From Hofstenia miamia (Eukaryota > Xenacoelomorpha > Acoela > Hofsteniidae): DNA of 64,000 nt. The stretch lies in the NCBI GenBank assembly GCA_900660155.1, contig CABFPE010000434.1:215934-279933 (forward strand), read 5' to 3'. The translations under genes were made by a program, and so were the position numbers. Below the pieces are notes generated by a model. The model worked only from the letters and a program-made list of their open reading frames with translations, did no database searches and was not told where the DNA came from. Positions within the stretch are counted from its first letter, which is position 1; the number at the start of each line of letters is the position of its first letter. Shown piece after piece: positions 44,416 through 54,805 of the stretch.

Positions 44416-44459
44416 CTTCTACTGTAAAATAAATCAAAAATCATTAGCCTCTCAAATAG
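44416..44459 (+). pseudogene. Dead third copy of mini-exon 2
   Basis: CAATGTAAATTTG precedes CTTCTACTG and GTAAGTTTCAATGTGCTGCA follows at 44460, the same flanks as mini-exons 2a and 2b. The acceptor AG has become TG, the length is 44 rather than 45 nt, and the phase-1 frame has stops. The donor side is preserved. It shows that the exon family once had at least three members here. Confidence 0.6.
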
Positions 44460-44948
44460 GTAAGTTTCAATGTGCTGCATGGCCTACCTTTAACATTCCT
44501 TTTTATGTGTGCTAACGCAAAAAACATACGTGTTTAAGTTATTGGCATGTCTCATCTCACTAACTGGGGTTTGTCTTTGAACTATCTTATTATTCGCCAG
44601 AAAATTTTTTGTGCAAAATACTTTTTGGGCTTCTAGTTCTACACAAAGCTTTGAAATGTCATCGTGAAATCAATTTAAATATTCAATATTTTTTGGTTTA
44701 ACTTGAACAACGAATTCTTGTAGCTCTTGCCTTGTAAAAATAACAATTACTTATACTAACATACAATGAGCATGAACGAGTTAAATAACAAAAATGGTAA
44801 AATTCAAAATAATGGAAAATTTACCAACTCCAAATTGTTATCTAAGCACTTATTACTATAGGATAAGATAAGATAATATATGTCATATTCATATATATGA
44901 ACTACAAGTTATATAGATATATATATATATGTGTGTAAATGTATGTAC
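44460..44948. other. Intron-like AT-rich DNA
   Basis: The first ~60 bp resemble the intron starts after mini-exons 2a and 2b. Nothing else was recognised. Confidence 0.35.
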
Positions 44949-46403
44949 AGTACTGGAAAAAATAATTCGCCACCAATGTTTTGTTATAAATATTTCTGAG
45001 AAATGGAGGCCAAGAATGTCATAGTAATTCTTTTATTAGATTTGGGGTTGCAGAAAGAGGAATTAATCAATGTTGAGAAATAATTATCACTGTTTATTTT
45101 AAATCTCAAGGAGAAATGCTACAATGCTTGTAGTCAGCTAATTTTTCTTGGAAAAATGTATTCGACCACTTCAGACCAAATGAGAAAGTTTGTAAAAAAT
45201 TTCATTGGTTGAACTTTTTTCAGTCTATTTATATTGAAAATGTCTAATAACAGTCTTTCTTCGCCATATGTGACGCCTGGTTGCATACCTCTAGCCATCC
45301 GTGAGTTGATTATCTCCAAAAATTTGGAAGGGATGAGTCAACGTAATATAGCCCGACTTGTAGAGCGATCTCGAAGAACTGTCGGGAATGTAATCAGATG
45401 TTTCACTTCTGAAAAGATCATTACCCCAAGCCAAAGTCAGGAAGACCAAAGAAGACCTCCAAAACCTCACAATCAGCATCAGCTCTTATGTGCGTTTCAA
45501 AGCGAAATCCCAGGAAGAATTCAGAGGAATTTTGCAAAGGGATGGGCTGATGGTCACCTTGTGACAGCAAGAACTGTGCGAAGCATCCTGAAGAAGTACT
45601 CAATTGGGACTTTCGTTGCATCCAGAAAACCATTATCAACCTCAAAGCAAAGATTACGCCGGGTGAGGTGGGCCAATTTAATGAGAGACAGTTCATCTGA
45701 ACATTTATATTTTCAAATGTGTCAAAATTTTAGCTATTCTCATCGAAAAGAATGTTAATAAAGAGACCAATTGGGCAGAAGTAGTTCAGATACTTGCCTC
45801 AACTTACTCGGGGACCATGAATTATGGTGGGAAGTCTGTAATGGTATGGGGTGCAATATGGAAGTGTGGCTTTCGCAAGATTGTTCACATCACTGGTACT
45901 CTCCTAAGTTCTTAACATGCTAGGATTCTAGAAAATGAACTCTTGCCACTCCTTTCAAGTGATCAATATATCAGCAGGATGGTGCTCCATGTTATGCCTC
46001 AAAAGAAGAAGAATTTCCTCCACAATAATGGGGTTGCTATTCTTGCTGATTGGCCTGGCCAATTTCCAGACCTTAACATTATCGAAATTATGCAGAATGT
46101 TGTCAAATATCAAATTGAACAGCATACTCTTCACACTGAAGACGAGTTGTGGAATGCAATAAAGAAAAAATTTTATGCAATCCCAAAAGTTTAATTGAAA
46201 GACTTTTTGCTTCAATCCCTGATCGTCTTGAAGCTGTTATTCGCTCAAAGGAACACCCTAACAAATATTAGAAGAGACAATTTTGTTGCTAAGTACTTGT
46301 ATTGCATCAATTATTAATTTATGTATCTTATTTTGAATTTCTTTTTTCGGATTTCCTCATTTGTAATCATTATTTAGGTGGCTGAATACATTTTGCCAAT
46401 ACA
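44949..46403 (+). mobile_element. Tc1/mariner element, ~1.45 kb, decayed
   Basis: The left end is CAGTACTGGAAAAAATAATT following TA. The right end, inverted, reads GTATTGGCAAAATGTATTC. The inverted repeats continue to GCCACC on both sides. One transposase coding region lies between them (45234 to about 46270) on the plus strand. The length and structure fit a full-size but inactivated Tc1-type element sitting in the intron between mini-exons 4 and 5. It shares the CAGTACTGG tip with the element at 39899. Confidence 0.8.
45234..46270 (+). pseudogene. Tc1-type transposase, frameshifted
   Basis: The first 174 codons (45234-45758) hold the paired-like DNA-binding region: IRELIISKNLEGMSQRNIAR, then RRTVGNVIRCF, then a degraded linker, and a second helix-turn-helix with VTARTVRSILKKYSI. 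Downstream, in changing frames, come GGKSVMVWGAIWKCGFRK (about 45820-45880), a QDGAPCYAS-like second-Asp segment (about 45970-46000), DWPGQFPDLNIIEIMQNVVK (about 46045-46110, the DWPxxSPDLNPIE motif with the final catalytic Glu) and HTEDELWNAIKKKF. Catalytic motifs are still visible, but at least two frameshifts separate them. The region between 45755 and 45820 is short of the first catalytic Asp. Confidence 0.8.
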
Positions 46404-48057
46404 AGTTTTCTAATTTTGATTAAAAATTAATAGCCAATTGTTATTCTACATATTTTATAGTATTAGACATAGAAATTTTCCCTTCTTAATCAAAGTAACA
46501 CTTAGTTATAATTTTAGGCACACTCTATCCAATGAATTTTCATTATTTATTCAAAATAGCATCTGGTAGAATACACATTTCCAGTACTTATGTCCATTTG
46601 AATGCCTGAACTATAACATGTTCCATGCAAAAAGGAATAAGATTAGCATATTATTGGAACCGACGGCCTATTCCATACGCAAAACAGAGCATAAATTAAT
46701 TATTTTTATAACATTTAGCTTTCACTTTTGCAATCCGTTCTTTATGTAGAACATGATCTTAATTTTCAAATTGTTTTCAGGAGAAATACCAATTACTTTT
46801 CTCATTGTATTTGAATCGATATCCTCTTCAGCACTATTTCAGAAATTGAACCAATTACGCGCTCATAGTCACAATATTTTGCTATATCAACCTTGGATGC
46901 TTGTATGAAAAATTTCTCATTAGATATGTTATTTGTTTGATTTGCAAAATTTAACCCACTTAGAGGCTGAACCCCTACAACAATGTTCATTTCTTGTGTA
47001 AGAAGGTATTTGCAATTTTTCTTCTCTTATAAAAGAGATTATGCCTTCATTTTCAGGTTGTAAGTCGTCATCTTTGTGATTGTCATCGCTAAATCTGGAG
47101 ATTAAAATTCTTCAATTCTTCAGCTTTTTTTTCACTTAGCCATATTTTTTCTTGTTTTCCTTTGAGTTTACAATTAATTTCCTTATATATTAAATTTTTA
47201 CCAATTTCTTCAAGTTAAGATTGTCTAATTATTTTAACTGTTAGGTTAATTTTTCTTTTTAAAGATTTCGAATATTGCCATCACAGATCTTAATGGCTTT
47301 CTTCTTTTTTAAAAGAACATCAAGAATGATGCCTTTATTCGTCTCTGTTCTTCTATGTTTGCAATTTAATAGAAGAGTGCACATGGCATCTTGAATATTT
47401 GCTTAGACTTCATTGACATTTTTTTCATCTAAGATAGAATTCCAGTTAATACCCAAGAGTTTTATCTAAATTTTTTCCACATCAAAATTCTCGTTAGAGT
47501 CTGAAATCCTATATTTATTTCGATAATCTACATCTAGCAGTGATTTTTTAGATGATGCTAAATTGATTAGCACAATTACTTAATCCAAGCATGCTTATGA
47601 GGTCAAGGGATTTTTTATTTGCATCCCCTTTAATTTTTCACATTTTTAAACAGCATATATATATATATATATAGAATGCATATGGTTATTAATGGATAAA
47701 TGAAGAGTGGTTGAACTAATTAATGAAAACAATCATCATTTGTCATCTAAATAATAAACCTATATATAATAAGCATTTGTAATTGTAGTATTAATTATAA
47801 AAAATTTTCTAAACATATATATATATATATATAATTGCTTAAATAAGCAATATTTATGTCAAATTTCGTTCAAGATCCATTATGATTATCATTATTAGAA
47901 TGGATCACTGTCTGCGAATTTTATTAATACAATCTGAGAAGTTTTCAGTCTACAGATCATATGAGATTATGATTTATCACTTGATATAATTTTGTTTATG
48001 TTTAAAAGATTTCCTATCAGTCCGATCTCTTATATTAATTGAATTTCTTATTTTTAG
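46404..48057. other. Intron-like DNA with a decayed minus-strand coding remnant
   Basis: On the minus strand from about 47600 to 46790, scattered open stretches read INWNSILDEKNVNE, LLLNCKHRRTETNKGIILDV and SFIREEKLQIPSYTR. The pattern resembles the linker between endonuclease and RT of a LINE, heavily decayed, and I hold this weakly. A candidate AG/phase-1 exon at 46517 was considered and rejected. TA microsatellites lie at 47659 and 47815. Confidence 0.3.
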
Positions 48058-48093
48058 GCAAAAGTTCTGAAATTAGCGGCTCTTTTATATCAA
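48058..48093 (+). CDS. Mini-exon 5 (36 nt, phase 1-1), Ser-rich
   Basis: The acceptor is TCTTATTTTTAG and the donor GTAAGTTT. In phase 1 it reads (G)KSSEISGSFIS plus the first base of the next codon. Five of the 11 complete residues are Ser. It has the same phase and donor as the earlier mini-exons and lies 4.5 kb after mini-exon 4, with a Tc1 element between. Confidence 0.5.
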
Positions 48094-48752
48094 GTAAGTT
48101 TTTATTGGTTAGTTAATTAAGTTTTTATTTTATATGATTATTTATTATTGAAAAGTCAAATTAATTATTAATATTTGGAATTTGTAAACACTGAAGATAA
48201 TCATTGAAGTAGAACATTCTAAACTAAAATCAATGGAATGTAGTTAAGCACGAAAAATTAATGAGCCTAATAGTGAAAGCATTTTTATATGTATTATTAA
48301 ACAAAATTTTGTTGAAACGAATTCCATTCTAATCAATTCCTCACCATTTAATTTCTAATTTGTAAAAATCTATTTAATCAAATATAGGCAGCATTGACAT
48401 TTTTATACTGCCTTGTGAAATACCGGTTTGTGTTAAAAAATGTACATTTACCATAATTATTAGTACAAACTAAATTTAAACAGTGAAATTTGAATGTGTT
48501 CTTCTACCATTTTTTCTCATTGTTGAAGAGGTTGATACAGTGCAAATAGAGCTTGTTGATTCTAACAAATTTATACTTAATTGAATAAGGACAAGTTTAT
48601 ATAGCAACCAACTTCAGTATCAAATCAAGCCTTTGTAATATAAGCCGCTTGCTTTATCAAAAAGTAAGCCTGTCTCAAGTTCACTGTTTAATTATCTCTA
48701 TTTTTTATAGGTTTCAAATATTTTGAATTAGAAATAGTAATAATAATAGTAA

Positions 48753-48816
<64 letters not shown>
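48094..48816. other. AT-rich DNA ending in an AAT microsatellite
   Basis: The AAT/ATA trinucleotide repeat at about 48752-48816 runs into the gap. Apparent ORFs through it encode only Tyr or Ile/Asn runs and are artefacts. Confidence 0.8.
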
Positions 48817-48984
48817 NNNNNNNNNNNNNNNNNNNNNNNNNNNNNNNNNNNNNNNNNNNNNNNNNNNNNNNNNNNNNNNNNNNNNNNNNNNNNNNNNNNN
48901 NNNNNNNNNNNNNNNNNNNNNNNNNNNNNNNNNNNNNNNNNNNNNNNNNNNNNNNNNNNNNNNNNNNNNNNNNNNNNNNNNNNN
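48817..48984. other. Assembly gap (168 N)
   Basis: An N run between an AAT repeat and a TA repeat (48985-49014). The gap probably reflects collapsed microsatellite sequence. Confidence 0.99.
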
Positions 48985-49016
<32 letters not shown>

Positions 49017-49219
49017 CTAATGCTACTATTCTTCTAAGGAAAAATTGGTGTCTTGACCTTCCGGGGTGGGTGTGCTTCGAAAAGCTGTGGCATGCTAGGG
49101 ATAAAGTAAGATAAATTTTCAAGCCCAAGTCATAAGCAGTTTGTAAAAAAACAAATGATCTAGCAACTGCAGTTGAAGTGAAATTAGAAAAAGTAGTTTA
49201 ATCGGACTTTGTAATTTGT

Positions 49220-52200
49220 ATTTTGTAACATTCATCTAGTGCAACCACGCTAAAATATCTCGAAAGGTTTTAGATCAGAGCTAAAAGTGAATCACAAAAT
49301 AGAAGCGTACCGTAGCTAGATAAAATGAACGATTTTGAAGAGAAGATTTGTTTTGCGTATTAACCTTGGAAATAATGGTATGCTTAAGCTTCTGGAAAAT
49401 AAAATTGCAGGATTTCAGTTTATTATTGAAATGTAGAGACCAGTTTGAAGTCTAAGAGATTGTAATTCACAGATCTTTGCCATATGGTGAAGTATTTACA
49501 GAAGCGAAAACTTGATTATAATCATCAGTTGAAGTCGAAAGTGGTATAACAATCTACTAGAATTTAGAAATATTAAAACTCATGCCATTTTTTACGCACC
49601 AAGATTGTAGTGAATAGAAATCTGAGTTTAAAGCAACAACATCCGAGGCTGTAATCTTAAGATCATCAGTGAACAATAATGGTAAGTTCTCTGTACAAAC
49701 TTCAAAGAGGTCGTTGGTGAAAATATGAAAAAGTAAAGGCCCAAGGACTGAGCGTTGTGGAACTCCATTAGTGATTGTTTACCGACCAGAATGACTATTA
49801 TTTATAGCGACTACTTGAGAATGATCAGACATGTAGGCACTGAGAAGTAATAACAGCTTTCTATCAAAATTGTAACACATTACTTTAATTATTAGCAAAG
49901 AATGGAGCACTTTGTCGAACATTTTACTGAAACCACAATATAATGTAAAAGTTAATTTGCTGAATCAAACGCATTGTAAATAAGATCGAGGAAAACAAAG
50001 AATGGAGTCACTGTAGAGCTTCTTTATCTAAAATTGAATTGTTTGTTAAAAAGGATTTTCTTAACAATGTGGAGCATATAATTAAACATTGGCTTTTCTA
50101 GTACCAATTAGAGTTTAGGAAGTTTTTAGTTACCACTTTTTAACAAAGGATATATTTTTGAAGTTTTCCAAGAGTAAGGGAATGCAAATGAGCATATTTA
50201 AGATGTGAGGAAGCAAAGGAACTGCAGAGTAAAATAATAAGGTAGAGGACAGGTCATCAGGCCAACATCTTGCATTTCTAGAGTCTTCAAATAAGGTAAT
50301 AACATAATCTTCACATACAATAGTTCATATGTTTCAATCTCTGGAAGATGTGAATGCGAAACAGGAGTGAAAACAGACACAAAATATTTGTTGAACATGT
50401 CAGCATTGTCAATGTTACTGGATTCGACAATATCCTTCCAATACATGGGTTTCGGAATAACTGGTTTTTTAAGTAATCTAATAGTTTAAGCGATGAGATA
50501 CCAACGACATTGTTAAGGAAAGTAACTTTATCAGATTATCAGGGGCCAGTGCGGGATGTCAATGCGAAGCCCTCACTCTGCACCCTTCAATTTTATAGAT
50601 TAAATTTTCAGTAACCGTTTTTGGTGCATGCTGGATACTTTTTACTAAATTATTTGTACCTGAATAAATATTGGGCCTCCAAAATAGTCTAAAATTGTGC
50701 GTTAAAGATATTATTTATAACTTTGGTCTTCAATGATTTGCTATATTTATGCAATTACTTTGTTATTTGTCATATGTTGGGGCCCCAAATTTGTTTAAAA
50801 TTGCTTATAATAAGCCTTATTATTATTTTTGGAGAATAAAAAATTTTATTGCCATTTAGGGTCCCGGTGAGGCCGCACCCCCTGCAAACCCCTTGATGAC
50901 GCCACTGATAGATTCAAACACATTTTTGATTGTATTTAAAAGAGTACAGTAGATGCTTAACAAAGAAGAGCGTTGAAATTTACGTTGCTTTGAGGAGGAA
51001 CAGTGTGGGAGGAAAAATATAACGACAGGATCCACCTTTTCTTCCGTTTGCAGGGAGAGAATCGTGCAATCAAGGTTAATAACTCACTGTACCAATACTT
51101 TATGTAATCTTGGAAAAAGTAAAAAGAAAAAAGTGATGTCCCAAAGACGAGAATTAAATCTGATTCCTGAACCCAGAAATATTTTGAATATCTAAGGTTA
51201 CTTTTAAAATTGGAGACGATATTGACATATTATTTGGAGAAGAATAAATTGAATGGTTGGAGAAGGCATTTTAAGTGGAAACAACATCTCGAACAATAAG
51301 TCCAGAATTAGAAAAATCTAGATTCTGAGTATTGCCACTGAAATGAGTGCGACAATCAACCAACTCTTCAAACTGATTGTCAAGAAATTGATAAATGATT
51401 ATGTCATCGAATCCATGAGGAGAGCTATGTGAGGCCCAATAAACATCAGGAAGGTTAAAATCTTCAAGAACATGCTTCATCAGGTTATCAGGAGAAATTG
51501 ATTGACCAAGGCTGAAAGAGTATGTATAGGACTAAGCAAAAACAAGACTGTGGATTATATTTTCAGAAGAATGTCGAAAACCGCTACTACAAGTGGGAAT
51601 ATAGAGACAACGTAATAAAGCTGCATGGTGCCACATATTAAAAAAGGGGAATTAAAAGGAATCTGATAAAATAGGAGTTCATATATGACGAAAATAATGC
51701 AACCTCCGCGATCGAGAGGTGAGGGCCTCTCACATTTAGCTGCTGAGCAAAATAATGGAGAAGGTAAAACTGAACAAGTTACACTATCATCAAATTAGAT
51801 TTCTGCCAGTATGATCTTGCTTTTGAAGCGAGTAATATATGAAAAAAGATCTCAGCGATGCTTAACACTTAGCAAGTTCTGACAATTAGTGGAGAGGAAA
51901 TTAAAGGAAGAGGTTTTAGGAATAGGTATTTATCGCAATACACAAGCAGATACATTATGATCATATAAAGAGCCATCTCCATAAAGCTTTAGGTTCCTGA
52001 CTTTTATATGAGGGTTGTCATAACTATTATTGATTAAATTGTAATGGACCTTCAAGAGTAGTTTTTTCACAACACAATCAGCAGGACTTAAACCAGGCTT
52101 AATAAACAATTTGAATGTATTAAAATTATTCAGCCGATAGCTACTTGATAGAATGCATCTCTTTATCCATTCAGAGCCGACGAATAATTGGTTTTATAAT

Positions 52201-52400
52201 ATTATGGCGAGACTTACCTATTCAGAACATATTCTTGAATTGTAGGTATTCAAAACCCAGGAAATGAAGAACTGAAAACATTAGTGGAGATTTAGTAAAA
52301 CAGTAAGACTGAATGTTTGGGAACACTGAAAATTAATATTCTTTGCTTATCGAGATTATCAAAGGAACTTGACATGGTAGCTTCCGGGGTACAAACAGGC
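49220..52400 (-). mobile_element. CR1/Jockey-group LINE, minus strand, decayed
   Basis: Minus-strand order: a leader with NPHIKVRNLKLYGDGSLYD (about 52000), a LINE endonuclease start (NCQNLLSVKHR near 51870; LAEI..DDSV near 51800), EDFNLPDVYW (51440-51465, counterpart of GDFNLPDIDW), ADMFNKYFVSVFTPV (about 50360-50410, the pre-RT linker), GVPQRSVLGPLLFHIFTNDL (49715-49775), FTDDLKI (49655-49680, YADD box as FTDD) and a short C-terminal part with LHFNNKLKS near 49420. All frames carry several stops and indels. A ~360-bp repeat (50547-50907) is inserted between endonuclease and RT. It is a different copy, and probably a different subfamily, from the plus-strand LINE at 25.3-28.5 kb. Confidence 0.75.
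50547..50907. mobile_element. hAT-like MITE inside the minus-strand LINE, related to 29750
   Basis: The right end, inverted, is CAGTGGCGTCATCAAGGGG. The left end CAGTGCGGGATGTCAATGCG is a weaker match to it. No target duplication was found, so the left boundary is uncertain. The internal sequence matches 29750-29972. It lies between LINE endonuclease and RT coding segments, so it inserted after the LINE. Confidence 0.6.
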
Positions 52401-52574
52401 CTGGGTTTATTTAAAATGGACTGATTCCAGCTTAGCCAATATAGAAGAAAATTATGCTTTTAGAGATTGATTCAATTTGAAGACATTTTGATTATACGAT
52501 TAAGTAACCATTTGATGGTATTAATTTTATAATTTGAATTACAATATGAATGAAATGGTTAATATATACTAAAA

Positions 52575-53190
52575 AATGCAGTCATTAATTTTTCATCTGT
52601 AAATTTAACAAAAGAGCATGAAGAAGCATTATCATATGGAATGCACATGAGCTGGCTTTCAAAACACAATATTACTAAGGTTCAAGCTATTTCAACAGTT
52701 GGTAAGGTGTGAGAAGCCAAATAATGAACTCAAGAATGATTTAAAATCCGAAATTTTGGACAAAAATGGCTTTCCACATCGATTGATTAAGAGGTATGTT
52801 GATCAACAGCTAACAAAGAAGCCTGAAGTAATGTGTAATCAAGATCAATTTAATGATAAAATACCAATATATTGGAACTTGCCATACATTGAAGAGCATC
52901 AACAACTGCTACATTTAAGACTAAAAAAAATTAATGCGAAATTAAGATTCACAAGAATAAGACCAATATTAGAAACTAAGAAAACTTGTAATATACTTCG
53001 CAAAAAAGATCCGATTCAAGAAATGCTCGTTTCATCAATTGTGTACAAGCTTACATGCGAAGAATTTTACCATTCTTACATCGGTGAAACAAAGCAACAT
53101 CTCCAAACTCAGGTTAATGAACATCTATCAGTGAAATTTATGATCACCAACACCGAGCAAACATCAATAATTTTAAGATCATTATGAAAA
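52575..53190 (+). mobile_element. Penelope-like element fragment with GIY-YIG endonuclease
   Basis: A 162-codon open stretch (52699-53187), preceded by a related frame (52575-52700, LTKEHEEALSYGMHMSW), carries the Penelope C-terminal layout. The RT-thumb to linker segment is FPHRLIKRYVDQQL and PIYWNLPYIEEHQQLLHLRL, then LRFTRIRPILETKKTC and LRKKDPIQEM. A GIY-YIG endonuclease start follows: SIVYKLTC (53037-53060) and YHSYIGETKQHLQTQVNEHL (53068-53127). The YIG motif and the following Arg/Gln/His helix are family hallmarks. The RT palm is missing, and the frame ends shortly after NEHL, so it is a 5'-truncated, decayed copy. Confidence 0.8.
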
Positions 53191-54749
53191 CACCCAATAC
53201 TAAGATTTCTGAAGCCCTAGTAATGAAGAACTCGAATAAACAAAGCACGACCAACATATTGAATATCTTTTAGTTTATGCATCTTTAACAAAATTAAATG
53301 TAGTGCGTTGTAAATTATAGCGAGAGAGAGAGAGAATAAACGAATAGCGAATAACAATTTATTTTCAAAACTAAATAAAAGTTTCTATTAAAATTACAAA
53401 GAAATAAATAGTAATGTAAAAATAAAAATAAAGTAAATTAAGTAATAAATCAATTTCTAATAAACGAGCAAAAAAGAAGAATATAAAAGGAAAAAAAGAG
53501 AGAGAAAGTAGAAAATTCATTTTGGTCAATAATTAACATTGTATTTCATAATTCTGTAGATAAATGATTTATTTAAAGATTCTGTTTTGAGAGAAAGTGA
53601 GAGAGAGAGAGTACACATGATTTATGTCTCTGCAGCGTAAGCATCCGTGAAGCGTTAGCTTGTGAGGTGAGCATCAAAATTCTGATTTGCAAAGATGCTT
53701 TCTGGTCATGCATATGCTTCCTATTTCCAATCGAGGCGATTTCCCTCAGACTATAAATGAAAGTTGTTTACCGTGATATTCATTCAATGTAAATAAAATT
53801 CAGATGTTGAAACAAATATTATTTGAAATATTTTATTTAATAAATTGTAAAATTGTTTCATACCCACATTATTTGTTTAGCATGCTGTAATTTATTAAGC
53901 TGTCACTAGTATATTAATACGTATAGTTTAACTAGCTTATTTGTAGAATGTATTAGATTAATACTAAACACAATGCTAAAAATATAATTCTTTGGTTTTG
54001 CTCGTTTATGATTTTAGCTTAAAGTAACTTATATATTAATATTCAAAGGCTACGAAAGTAACTTTTATGTATAGCTGTTGGGACCACTGTTTTAATCTCA
54101 GTTTGCATATTCTGAGGTATTAATTGTAACAAACACGATTCCATTTACAGTGTAATAATTGAATAGTACTTTAAAGTGCTGAAAGTGCTTCACATTGTTT
54201 GTTCAGTTACTTATTTCTTATTAGTCATAATAATTTATAATGTGATATTTACATAGTGTTTTAAAATAATTTACTTTAGTGTATTTATGGCATCTTATAT
54301 ATTTTTATTGATTGCATACTTATAGAATTTTATAGGCTGCTTTTATTAAATTTTTTGTAAATTTATCATTAGATGAGATATTCCATGTTTTTTCAAAGCT
54401 TTTTTGCAAAGAAAGATTATACATTCATTTCATATATTTTGATCACTAAGAATTGGCAATTATATAAATTTTATGATACGGACTATACTACTTGAATTTG
54501 ATAAATCATCAGTTATATAATTGTCAAGCACTTGTTCAATAAAAACTTTCTTATTCATATTCTTATTCTTTACACATTGGATTATTCTAACTGCAACCAA
54601 GACTTAAAAAAAATTCAAGCTATTTTGATAGTGAACATATTTTCTAAATACAATTATTTGATTGCGTACCAATTATTACTGGGGTAGGACAATTGAGTTA
54701 CAATTTCAATGTATTATTGAATGAAAACATATTGATTAAATAATTTTAG
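53191..54749. other. AT-rich DNA with GA-rich low-complexity tracts
   Basis: GA microsatellites lie at about 53320-53336 and 53590-53612, with A-rich sequence between. No coding feature is seen up to the candidate exon at 54750. Confidence 0.4.
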
Positions 54750-54805
54750 ATTCATCTGGATTAATTATTCTAGTTCTTATCTTTTCCAAGCTCCAATGTT
54801 TATAA
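54750..54805 (+). CDS. Candidate last exon with short hydrophobic tail
   Basis: AAATAATTTTAG at 54738-54749 is a fair acceptor. In phase 1 the frame reads (D)SSGLIILVLIFSKLQCL and stops at 54803-54805. A small Ser-Ser-Gly followed by a hydrophobic run and the C-terminus is what a GPI-attachment signal or short membrane anchor looks like, and the start (D)SS resembles mini-exon 3. This would give the mini-exon stalk a membrane end. It is a short stretch and chance is a real possibility. Confidence 0.25.

Noticed and set aside
46517-46564. Possible phase 1-1 mini-exon after ATAATTTTAG
   Set aside because: The donor GTAGAA is weak, the peptide is not Ser/Thr-rich, and it lacks the GTAAG seen at the other six.
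48688-49128. 146-codon minus-strand frame with Tyr and Ile runs
   Set aside because: It is made of trinucleotide and dinucleotide repeats plus the second gap.
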